64,000 bases of DNA from assembly GCA_029906195.1 (NCBI GenBank), contig JARWSJ010000001.1, positions 806,001 through 870,000 on the forward strand. The letters are read 5' to 3'. A model generated the notes under the pieces. It made no database searches. It had not been told where the DNA came from and worked only from the letters and a program-made list of their open reading frames with translations. The DNA is from Chitinophagaceae bacterium 26-R-25. GTDB lineage: Bacteria; Bacteroidota; Bacteroidia; Chitinophagales; Chitinophagaceae. The translations under genes and the position numbers were made by a program. This document shows, piece after piece, positions 17,601-24,580 of this stretch. The number at the start of each line of letters is the position of its first letter. Within the stretch, counting starts at the first letter, position 1.

Positions 17601-18553
17601 TTTATGCGGGTCAGACATATCCGGATACTTTTCGTATTCGCACCGTAATGCTTCTTGCCTACACAATGATGAAAGATACCACCACCAAGCTTTTTGACGT
17701 GTTTAGTTATCATGATTACAGCAGACTGATCGATACTGTCTCAGGCATTGTTGGCCCCACTTATGAAGAACAAGTGGGGAACGGGGGCATGATACCTGAA
17801 CGAAATAATTGGTACAATGAGAGCAGTGACATTGCAAAATTCATCTGGAAAATAACAGGCGATACAAGCATCAAAACCTGGAACACTGAATACGGCTTTG
17901 ACAATTTTTCCGTTCGCCCGGGAACAACAGATCAACTCGGTGTAAACTGGACAACAACTGCAGTTCCACGCATTACAGGATATGATTCTGTAGAATCCAA
18001 AAGCATTGTAATGATGCGCATGGAACTTATCATGGGGGCAAGTCAACTTGATGGCTTTACAGAATTTAATGCGCACAATTCGAATCTTGATCCTACCAAC
18101 AACGTAAGCACCAATTTTTATACAACTGGTTGGGGTGGCGGAAATTATGGGTTGTCAACAAAGTTCACTAATTACTATGCAAAGAAGTGGATGTATGGGA
18201 GAATGGGAGACTATGCAGTTGACAGCGTTATAAGCAGCGACGGTACAGGGTTGTGGCTCATTAAGTGGCGCAAGCAATCTGATCGCGACTCCGTGATGTT
18301 TTCTATTTGGAAAGGAAGTGAGAATGCTACGAAATTAGATTATGAGGATGTAAAAATAGAAGGTGTCACTTCAGGAACCACAAAAGAAGTCTATAATTTC
18401 TCAACCAAAACTGCGGATGTAACACCAATCAAGAAGAACGATTCTTACACTTTCAGCGTAAAAGAAATGCCTGCGTTTATCTTCGCCAGAGAAGTTGCCG
18501 GTAATAAAGCACGAATAAGATTTAAGGATAAAAAGGATCATAAAGGAGATTAG
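14696..18553 (+). CDS. Giant secreted protein: two degenerate alpha/beta-hydrolase domains, beta domain and GH-A-like TIM barrel
   Basis: This 1285-residue protein starts with a signal peptide (MRNLLLLAFLSLLCNTLSAQ). Residues 21-267 and 275-521 are two copies of one domain with 254-residue periodicity. Its pattern (YPLMIHYEG, VMDYCLASLPVD, a GIGQG elbow, FNNFTWDSMYSP, NIYRWLLN) is that of the PHB-depolymerase-like esterase fold, but the nucleophile Ser is Gly143 and Gly397, and no His sits at the GHxxW position, so both copies look catalytically dead. A beta-rich region follows (about 533-770, perhaps a carbohydrate-binding sandwich). A TIM-barrel-like domain (about 785-1190) has LELGNEDD (Glu928) and WNTEYG (Glu1065), which fit acid/base and nucleophile of a clan GH-A glycosidase, plus FDVFSYHDY. 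The CAZy family is not recognised. No T9SS tail is seen. A shorter paralogue follows at once. Confidence 0.7.
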   Translation: MRNLLLLAFLSLLCNTLSAQYYGMDSVTFGSSNIKALIYPAAAKRVPGRKYPLMIHYEGSDQVGTVLASMFGAGFPRQVMNNRVQGTVADSIIHVCPLSTSVGSLKFPSMFNQVMDYCLASLPVDTAKNDHGLYKLVCVDGIGQGASDAWDNLAWYTTGNGDLKYIGKIGHAAFMSTPNLYPASAAFTNYQYTNTKFLHEQNTNSCCQYGPAQTMSGTLAKTTGAISTFTMYTMPNNGFNNFTWDSMYSPFGRDTVTNIYRWLLNSASPPSPTHYYGMDSVTFGSSNIKALVYPAAAKRIPGKLYPLMIHYEGSDQVGTMLASVFGAGFPRQVMNNKIQGTVADSIIHICPLSISVGSLKYPSMFNQVMDYCLANLPVDSSKDGHGMYKLVSVDGIGQGASDAWDNLAWYTTNNGELKYIGKISHAAFMSAPNLYPAPEAFANYQYTNTKFLHEQNTNSCCQYGPAQSMSSTLAKTTGAISTFTLYTMANNGFNNFTWDSMYSPFGGDTVTNIYRWVLNSAKVITPPTFTPVKLKVYESSLYDLSGRINHKDRPFNFFDGFETIDPKNGNVDFEAQTVLDELGKPKLVRGDTTNAIPGSGRDGAYFYGASNRSLAFGGYYFPGKRGRCIIVDLANDPSIKHALITHGKKFNITDVYGWERNFEQGDSLYFYNFDKVIEEADVRKIPYMISRPDSMLKPFAVLVTQGGTSSTGMWRKVSDIADSMRYIMIRNTLQQRSGYTSTAYFNEVVFYGSPRGDSTQKPVGYSGPLPVQKTLFDKSGVNTGVQIDTNVMSIVKNIRQYVNVDWYDTDTDPATKYKQLFNADYFPGYLNWNLYWTPHNHNHWLAVFGASKRAGNEMKQSVRNNIDTPYAEPGDWLHYVSHGRLFYQLAYKWGNNKSLDGTKYRWFNDATLSGYAQNWHPFLELGNEDDTYEPPAVSAAKLIMAVNGNNKYLGDTLGIRNADPGTKIVYAGQTYPDTFRIRTVMLLAYTMMKDTTTKLFDVFSYHDYSRLIDTVSGIVGPTYEEQVGNGGMIPERNNWYNESSDIAKFIWKITGDTSIKTWNTEYGFDNFSVRPGTTDQLGVNWTTTAVPRITGYDSVESKSIVMMRMELIMGASQLDGFTEFNAHNSNLDPTNNVSTNFYTTGWGGGNYGLSTKFTNYYAKKWMYGRMGDYAVDSVISSDGTGLWLIKWRKQSDRDSVMFSIWKGSENATKLDYEDVKIEGVTSGTTKEVYNFSTKTADVTPIKKNDSYTFSVKEMPAFIFAREVAGNKARIRFKDKKDHKGD

Positions 18554-18579
18554 AAACAGTGAGACAACAAGAGCATAAA

Positions 18580-18715
18580 GCCTTAGTGAAGCTTAGTGCT
18601 CTTAGTGTCTTAGTGGTAAACATTTCGAACTTCGAATTTTAAACCTTTAGCCTCAAAGTATGCAGACAGTTTTTTCAACACTAAGGCGCTAAGGACACTA
18701 AGTTTCACTAAGAAG
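18580..18715. repeat. CTTAGTG / CACTAAG inverted repeat
   Basis: CCTTAGTGAAGCTTAGTGCT with CTTAGTGTCTTAGTGG (18580-18616) is inverted as CACTAAGGCGCTAAGGACAC with TAAGTTTCACTAAG (18679-18713). A relative without the inverted partner lies at 36274-36312. Confidence 0.75.
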
Positions 18716-18718
18716 AAA

Positions 18719-18756
18719 TCAGTGCAAATCAGTCTAATCCGTGTTATCAGTGTGCT
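18719..18756. repeat. ATCAGTGCAAATCAGTCTAAT dispersed repeat, copy 1
   Basis: ATCAGTGCAAATCAGTCTAA, TCCGTGTTATCAGTGTGCT. Very similar words occur at 32349-32445. Confidence 0.6.
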
Positions 18757-18816
18757 AACTCTTCAAACAAATACTCATCCCTAATGGTTATTTTGTAAAT
18801 TGAAAAAATAGTTTGG

Positions 18817-21800
18817 ATGAGAAGATTATTATTGCTTGGTGTTTTAGTGTTATTCTGCAACACTTTATGGGCTCAGTATTATGGAATGGACAGCGTTACA
18901 ATTGGCGGGGCGCAAATCAAAGCGCTTATCTATCCCGCAGCAGAAAAAAGAATACCCGGAAAAAAGTGTGCGCTAATGATACACTATGGAGGCGCGGATC
19001 AGGTGGGCGACCAGCTCGCTTCATTGTTTGGTGCCGGCTTTCCGCGGCAGGTAATGAACGATCGTATCCAGGGAACGATTGCTGACAGCATCATACATGT
19101 TTGTCCGCTGGCAACATCAACCGGCGCTTTAAAATATCCTTCCATGTTCAACCAGGTGATGGATTATTGCCTCGAAAATTTACCCATCGATGAGGTTAAG
19201 AATGAAGATGGTACTTACAAGTATGTTTGTATAGACGGCATAGGGCAAGGAGCCAGTGATGCATGGGATAACCTTGCATGGTACACAGGTGGGCATGGTG
19301 AATTAAAATACAGAGGTAAGATCAGTCACGCTATTTTTATTTCCATTTCTAATTTGTATCCCGGTCCACAGGCATTTGCCAACTACAAGCACACAAATAC
19401 CAAATTTTTTCACGAACAGCATACCGATAAATGTTGCCAGTATGAACCTGCACAGGCAATGAGCAATAAGCTTGCTGAGGTGGCGGGCAATAGCACTTTT
19501 ATCATGTACAGCATGGCTAACAACGGCTTCAACAATATTACATGGGATAGTGTGTTTTCGCCACTTGGCAGCGATACTGTCACAAATATTTACAGGTGGC
19601 TGCTGAATCGCAATGGAGCAAGGCCGCAATCCGCAGCTCTTTCTGCAAAGATCAAAGTATATGAAAGCAGCTTGTATGATCTTTCGGGTCGCATTAATCA
19701 CAAAGACAGGCCCTTCAATTATTTCGACGGGTTTGAAACCGTTGATCCCAAAAATGGTGACCAGAAATTCAAGGCGCAGAAAGTGTTGGATGAGCTTGGA
19801 AAGCCAAAGATGGTAAGGGGCGATACAACAACCCCTGTTCCTGCATCCGGCAGAGATGCAAGCTATTTTTATGGCGCTGACAATGGAGACCTGGCGTTTG
19901 GCGGATATTATTTTCCGGGAAAAAGAGGACGGTGTATTGTTGTCGATCTTGCGAATGATCCTTTGATAAAACATGCTTTGACAACACACGGAAAGAAATT
20001 CAATATAACAGATGTTTATGGTTTTGAGAAAAATTTCGAACCCGGTGATAGTTTGTATTTCTACAATTTTGATAAAGTAATAGAAGAGTCCGATGTAAGA
20101 AAGATTCCTTACATGATCAGCAGGCCGGATAGTATGTTGCAACCTTTTGCTGTTTTGGTAACGCGGGGTGGTACTTCTGCAAAAGGTGCATGGATAAATG
20201 TTTCAAACATTACAGACAGCATGCGGTATATAATGATTCGCAACACCCTTCAAAAAAGAAACGGCTATATTTCTACAGCCTATATCAATGAGCTTGTTTT
20301 TTATGGAACACCAAGAAATGAAAAAACGAGTGAACCGACAGATTATAAAGGGCCGTTGCCTGCACAAAAAACGTTGTTTGAGAAGGCTGGCATCAATACG
20401 GGCGTTCAAATAGATACAAATGTTTTAGGCATCGTAAAAAATATCCGTCAATATGTAAATGTTGACTGGTACGACACTGACACAAATGCCACTACGAAGA
20501 ACCGTCAGCTTTTTAATGCGGATTACTTTCCCGGTTATTTGAAATGGAACCAATACTGGACGCCACATGGTTACAATCACTGGCTGGCTGTATTTGGCGC
20601 ATCCAAAAGAGCTGGAAAGGAGATGGGCAAAAGCGTAAGAAACAACATCGACAAGCCATACGCAGAGCCCGGCGATTGGTTGAATTATATTTCACATGGC
20701 AGATTATTTTACCAGCTCGCCTATAAGTGGGGTAACAATAAAAAACTAAACGGTTCAAAATACAGATGGTTCAATGATAAAACGCTTTCCGGTTATGCAC
20801 AGAACTGGCATCAATACATAGAACTTGGAAATGAAGATGATACTTACGAACCGCCCGCTGTATCTGCTGCCAAGCTTGTGATGGCAGTGAATGGCAACAA
20901 TAAATATTTGGGCGATACGCTTGGTATTCGCAATGCAGATCCCCGAACGAAGATCATTTATGCAGGACAAACCTATGCCGATACCTTCCGTATACGAACG
21001 GTGATGTTGCTTTCGTACATTATGATGAAAGACACCACTACAAAGCTTTTCGATGTGTTTAGTTATCACGATTATAGCAGGTCACTAGATACCGCGTCAA
21101 ACATACTTGGTCCTACTTACGAAGAGCAAATTGGAAATAGCGGAATGGTTCCTGAGAAAAATAACTGGTACGACAAATGCAGTGCCATCGCAAAATACAT
21201 TTGGAAAATTACGGGTGACACCAGCATCAAAACATGGAACACGGAATATGGATATGACAACTTTTCTGTGCGCTCAAAATCAACCAAACAACTGGCCGGC
21301 GTCTGGACAACAACCGCGGTGCCAGTTATCAAAGGCTATGATTCGGTTCAGTCAAAAAGTATTGCGATCATGCGCATGGATCTGATCATGGGTGCAAGTG
21401 AACTCGATGGCTTTACAGAATATAATGCGCACAATGCCAATCTCGATCAGACGAATAATATAAGTGTTAATTTTTACACCGCGGGTTGGGGCGGAGGCAA
21501 TTATGGTTTGTCAACAAAATTTCCCAACTACTATGCAAAGAAATGGATGTATGGGAGGATGGGTGGTTATGCCGTGGATACCGTCATAAGCAGTGACGGC
21601 ACAGGACTTTGGCTCATCAAATGGAGGAAGCAAAATGATAAGGATTCTGTCATGTACTCCGTTTGGAAAGGCAGCGATGACGGTGGCACATTGCATAAAA
21701 ATCTGAAAATTGACATCCGGCAAAACGCAACAAAAGAAGTGTATAATTTCACGAAACAAACGGCAGACGTAACGCCGCTAACAGAAAGAGAAATGAAAAA

Positions 21801-21888
21801 CTTCACAGTGACGGAAATGCCCGTTTTCATTTTTACAAAAGAAAGTCGGAGAGTGAACCCGGTTGTTAGTTATCGTAAGAAGAATTAA
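18817..21888 (+). CDS. Giant secreted protein, paralogue with one degenerate alpha/beta-hydrolase domain and a GH-A-like TIM barrel
   Basis: A 1023-residue paralogue of the preceding protein, similar along its whole length but lacking one of the two N-terminal domain copies. The signal peptide is MRRLLLLGVLVLFCNTLWAQ. The single hydrolase-like domain (about 21-265) again has GIGQG with Gly143 in place of the nucleophile Ser and FNNITWDS without the His. The beta domain follows from KIKVYESSLYDLSG, and the barrel carries LGNEDD (Glu673) and WNTEYG (Glu810), with the same 137-residue spacing as in the first protein. The predicted place is periplasm or cell surface and the predicted role glycoside hydrolysis; the substrate is unknown. 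Its last codon and stop (AATTAA) sit inside an AATTAAGAATT repeat. Confidence 0.7.
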   Translation: MRRLLLLGVLVLFCNTLWAQYYGMDSVTIGGAQIKALIYPAAEKRIPGKKCALMIHYGGADQVGDQLASLFGAGFPRQVMNDRIQGTIADSIIHVCPLATSTGALKYPSMFNQVMDYCLENLPIDEVKNEDGTYKYVCIDGIGQGASDAWDNLAWYTGGHGELKYRGKISHAIFISISNLYPGPQAFANYKHTNTKFFHEQHTDKCCQYEPAQAMSNKLAEVAGNSTFIMYSMANNGFNNITWDSVFSPLGSDTVTNIYRWLLNRNGARPQSAALSAKIKVYESSLYDLSGRINHKDRPFNYFDGFETVDPKNGDQKFKAQKVLDELGKPKMVRGDTTTPVPASGRDASYFYGADNGDLAFGGYYFPGKRGRCIVVDLANDPLIKHALTTHGKKFNITDVYGFEKNFEPGDSLYFYNFDKVIEESDVRKIPYMISRPDSMLQPFAVLVTRGGTSAKGAWINVSNITDSMRYIMIRNTLQKRNGYISTAYINELVFYGTPRNEKTSEPTDYKGPLPAQKTLFEKAGINTGVQIDTNVLGIVKNIRQYVNVDWYDTDTNATTKNRQLFNADYFPGYLKWNQYWTPHGYNHWLAVFGASKRAGKEMGKSVRNNIDKPYAEPGDWLNYISHGRLFYQLAYKWGNNKKLNGSKYRWFNDKTLSGYAQNWHQYIELGNEDDTYEPPAVSAAKLVMAVNGNNKYLGDTLGIRNADPRTKIIYAGQTYADTFRIRTVMLLSYIMMKDTTTKLFDVFSYHDYSRSLDTASNILGPTYEEQIGNSGMVPEKNNWYDKCSAIAKYIWKITGDTSIKTWNTEYGYDNFSVRSKSTKQLAGVWTTTAVPVIKGYDSVQSKSIAIMRMDLIMGASELDGFTEYNAHNANLDQTNNISVNFYTAGWGGGNYGLSTKFPNYYAKKWMYGRMGGYAVDTVISSDGTGLWLIKWRKQNDKDSVMYSVWKGSDDGGTLHKNLKIDIRQNATKEVYNFTKQTADVTPLTEREMKNFTVTEMPVFIFTKESRRVNPVVSYRKKN

Positions 21889-21984
21889 GAATTAGGAATT
21901 GTTGACCGTACTATCATGGCGTCTGCTATATGTCATCTTGTGACACAGGCAGAATTCTTAATTTTTAATTCCTAATTCTTAATT
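21882..21984. repeat. AATTAAGAATTAGGAATT inverted repeat between convergent genes
   Basis: GAATTAAGAATTAGGAATT at 21882-21900 is inverted at 21952-21984 (GAATTCTTAATTTTTAATTC onwards). The stop codons of both flanking convergent genes lie inside the arms. Confidence 0.75.
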
Positions 21985-22647
21985 GAAGCTAGCGGCTTCC
22001 TTAATATCGCGCACTTCCAGCACACTCTTCCCATATCCTTTCGTTGCGCTAACTATCATTGCCAATGCAAGCTCATGAATGGTGTTGCTGTTGTTTGGAA
22101 ATAAAGTTTTAAATAGAGGAAACAAAGCCGTAATGACTTTGTAATATCCCTTTATGTTTTGCTGGCCGTCTGTTGGTTTCATTAACCCGGGACGGAAATT
22201 GTATACTTTTCTAAATGGCAATTTCATTAAGGCATTCTCAGCCTTGCCCTTTACGCGTGCCCACATGATCTTTCCTTTTTCTGAACTATCGGTATGGCTG
22301 CCGGAAATATGGCAAAAAACCATTGACGGATTTATCCGCACCAGCTCATTGGCGAATACCATCACCGTGTCGAATGTAATGCGTGAATATTGCTGTTCGT
22401 TCATTCCGCGTGAACTAATGCCGGCGCAATAAAAACAAGCATTGTATCCGGCGAGTTGTTCGCGAACATTATGGATGTCAAAAAAATCGTGCAGGATCAA
22501 CTCTTTCACTTTGCCATTACGCACGCCTGTGTAAGGCTTTCTCGAGATAATCAAAACTTCGGAGACATTTGGGTGTGCAAGGCATTCAAGCAATACACCT
22601 TCTCCAACGAGGCCCGTAGCACCGGTTAAAATTACTTTTAGTGACAT
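21979..22647 (-). CDS. NAD(P)-binding epimerase/NmrA-like SDR protein
   Basis: A 222-residue atypical short-chain dehydrogenase. The N-terminal Rossmann motif is GATGLVGEGVLLE (9-21), followed by the LIISRKP cofactor-selecting strand end. There is no YxxxK in the classical place; CHISGSHTDSSEKGKIMWARVKGKAE near 120-145 and FRPGLMKP near 158-165 match HTATIP2/YbjT-like members. These are often annotated NAD-dependent epimerase/dehydratase or oxidoreductase, with substrates unknown. It is monocistronic, facing the giant paralogue, and its C-terminal codons overlap a repeat arm. Confidence 0.75.
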   Translation of the reverse strand: MSLKVILTGATGLVGEGVLLECLAHPNVSEVLIISRKPYTGVRNGKVKELILHDFFDIHNVREQLAGYNACFYCAGISSRGMNEQQYSRITFDTVMVFANELVRINPSMVFCHISGSHTDSSEKGKIMWARVKGKAENALMKLPFRKVYNFRPGLMKPTDGQQNIKGYYKVITALFPLFKTLFPNNSNTIHELALAMIVSATKGYGKSVLEVRDIKEAASFN

Positions 22648-22749
22648 GCCGTTTCAGTATGAGTCGTGAAAATAATATTCAATGTAACTATTATTTTCAA
22701 CAAAAAGAATTGCCGTACCTTTTGTAAATAATTATTAAACGACAATAAG

Positions 22750-23142
22750 ATGTTTACAATCGACCAGATAAAGGAGGCCCACGCAAAAGTAAAAAGCGGC
22801 GCGGATTTCCCTGCGTATGTTCAGGACATAAAATCGATGGGTGTTCGAACCTATGTGCATCATGTAAGCGACGGACATATCGAATACAAAGGTGAAAACA
22901 ATTTTTTAGTAAGTGCAGGCCCAAAGTGGGCGCCAATGGAAATCGATCTTAACGGAAATGCAGAAGCTTTAAAACATGCATTGAAAATCCATCAGCAGGG
23001 ACAAACAGATTACATGACTTTTTGCAGACAATCAGCGGAGGCGGGTGTAAATATTTGGATAGTCGATTTGATAAAAATGGCCTGCATCTACTACGATAAA
23101 GCTGGCAATGAAATGATTGTGGAAGCCATTCCTGTGCCCTGA
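22750..23142 (+). CDS. DUF1398 family protein (YbcV-like)
   Basis: A 130-residue small protein matching DUF1398: start [20 protein letters not shown], central [18 protein letters not shown] (31-48), and the closing [20 protein letters not shown] followed by [14 protein letters not shown]. coli YbcV belongs to the same family and is sometimes called phage envelope protein without functional proof. No signal peptide or membrane segment. A near-consensus -7 element with one extra T (TACCTTTTG, 22716-22724) lies 26 bases before the ATG. It is not linked to phage genes here. Confidence 0.85.
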   Translation: MFTIDQIKEAHAKVKSGADFPAYVQDIKSMGVRTYVHHVSDGHIEYKGENNFLVSAGPKWAPMEIDLNGNAEALKHALKIHQQGQTDYMTFCRQSAEAGVNIWIVDLIKMACIYYDKAGNEMIVEAIPVP

Positions 23143-23215
23143 TCGGCGCTTCGAAACAAAGTTTGCACAATAACCTCCAGATAGTTTTACATTCGCATTA
23201 GTAAAAGTAATCCGA

Positions 23216-23785
23216 ATGACCATTACCGAACTATTACGTAACCCTTGGCCATGGTATATTGCCGGGCCATTGATAGGATTAACTGTGCCCGTGCTACTTA
23301 TTCTTGGCAACAAGTCTTTTGGCATCAGTTCTTCTTTGCGGCATATTTGCGCCGCATGTATCCCTGCAAAAATTCCCTTCTTTCATTATGACTGGAAGAA
23401 AGAAAGATGGAACCTTTTCTTTGTCAGCGGCATTTTTGTTGGAGGCATTATCGCTGCATCGCTGTTATCCAATCCATCGCCGGTAGCGGTAAATCCTGTC
23501 CTTGCATCTGACTTGTCACGATATGGTATCAATGATTACCATTCACTTGTACCCGTGCAAATTTTCAACTGGCAATCGTTGTTAACGATAAGAGGATTGA
23601 TCCTTATGGTAGGAGGTGGTTTTCTTGTTGGTTTCGGCACACGCTACGCAGGTGGCTGTACAAGCGGTCATGCTATCATGGGTATTTCCACACTGCAATG
23701 GCCGTCGGTATTAGCAACGGTTTGCTTTATGGCGGGTGGTTTTATTATGGCCAATCTTATTCTTCCTTTCATTCTTGCATTGTAA
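23216..23785 (+). CDS. YeeE/YedE-type sulfur transporter, first half
   Basis: A 189-residue membrane protein with about five hydrophobic segments. The YeeE/YedE signature [16 protein letters not shown] holds Cys148, and another pair, Cys45 and Cys48, is in [10 protein letters not shown]. In thiosulfate transporters of this family (TsuA) a chain of cysteines passes thiosulfate across the membrane. Here the protein is one of two half-size units (PmpA/PmpB-like). The second half begins 11 bases after the stop, so the two probably form one transporter. Which sulfur species it carries is inferred only. No rhodanese or persulfide dioxygenase gene is next to it. Confidence 0.85.
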   Translation: MTITELLRNPWPWYIAGPLIGLTVPVLLILGNKSFGISSSLRHICAACIPAKIPFFHYDWKKERWNLFFVSGIFVGGIIAASLLSNPSPVAVNPVLASDLSRYGINDYHSLVPVQIFNWQSLLTIRGLILMVGGGFLVGFGTRYAGGCTSGHAIMGISTLQWPSVLATVCFMAGGFIMANLILPFILAL

Positions 23786-23796
23786 AAAGAAATTTA

Positions 23797-24309
23797 ATGG
23801 AAACAGAAACTATTATAGAAACAGAATTTAATACAGATTTTGAGGTTCGTTCTTTAGATACTATTTGCATCAATGAAAGTCAATTGCAACACAAATGGTA
23901 TCACAATGTCAAATACCTCATAGTGGGGATTTTCTTTGGTATTGTATTCGTAAAAGCAGAGATCATCAGTTGGTTCCGCATACAGGAAATGTTTCGTTTG
24001 CAATCATTTCACATGTACGGCGTAATAGGCAGTGCCGTGGCAGTCGCAATGTTGTCTGTTTGGTTGATAAAGAAATTTAACATCAAAACAATCTACGGCG
24101 AAAAGATAGAATTTCATAAGAAACCATTCAGCAAAGGGCAGATCTACGGAGGTCTCTTATTTGGCTTCGGCTGGGCACTTACGGGCGCGTGTCCGGGGCC
24201 TTTGTTCGCCCAAATAGGAACAGGAGCAACAGTCATCATTGTAACGCTGCTGAGTGCCATTGCGGGAACCTGGGTGTATGGAAAGTTCAGGGATAGATTG
24301 CCCCACTAG
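23797..24309 (+). CDS. YeeE/YedE-type sulfur transporter, second half (DUF6691)
   Basis: A 170-residue membrane protein with about four hydrophobic segments and a polar N-terminal 35 residues (METETIIETEFNTDF...). The signature GFGWALTGACPGPLFAQIG carries Cys132, the partner motif to GGCTSGH in the upstream gene. The open frame extends left to 23698 within the previous gene, but the ATG at 23797 comes just after that gene's stop and starts the homologous region, so I use it. It forms an operon with the first half. A perfect 30-base inverted repeat follows. Confidence 0.85.
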   Translation: METETIIETEFNTDFEVRSLDTICINESQLQHKWYHNVKYLIVGIFFGIVFVKAEIISWFRIQEMFRLQSFHMYGVIGSAVAVAMLSVWLIKKFNIKTIYGEKIEFHKKPFSKGQIYGGLLFGFGWALTGACPGPLFAQIGTGATVIIVTLLSAIAGTWVYGKFRDRLPH

Positions 24310-24359
24310 TGTTCAGAAGTATTTAATCTACGATATTTTCATAACAAGAAATGAAAGAT

Positions 24360-24452
24360 CGCTTGTCATCCCGAGGAACGAGGGATCTGGGTATTACACT
24401 ACCAACAAGACTGTGCACAACTCAGATCCCTCGTTCCTCGGGATGACAAGCG
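24360..24452. repeat. Perfect 30-base inverted repeat (CGCTTGTCATCCCGAGGAAC type)
   Basis: Arm 24360-24389 (CGCTTGTCATCCCGAGGAAC, then GAGGGATCTG) is inverted without a mismatch at 24423-24452, around a 33-base loop. It is in the gap between the sulfur transporter and the rhamnosidase. It looks like a MITE-like or REP-like dispersed element. Confidence 0.85.
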
Positions 24453-24580
24453 AGAGTCTTTTGATTTTCAAAGCAGCCGAATATATAAACAGGGTCAATA
24501 TTGAAAACGGCTGCGATGGTTATAAGCAAAGTTGTCGATTATTCGTATTTTAAGCATCTAATCAACAACCATTGCTGCGC

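Noticed and set aside
14696-21888. Active PHB depolymerase or esterase
   Set aside because: The Ser and His of the catalytic triad are missing in all three domain copies.
24360-24452. Possible tRNA or structured RNA gene
   Set aside because: The fold is one long perfect hairpin; it lacks cloverleaf or known RNA features.
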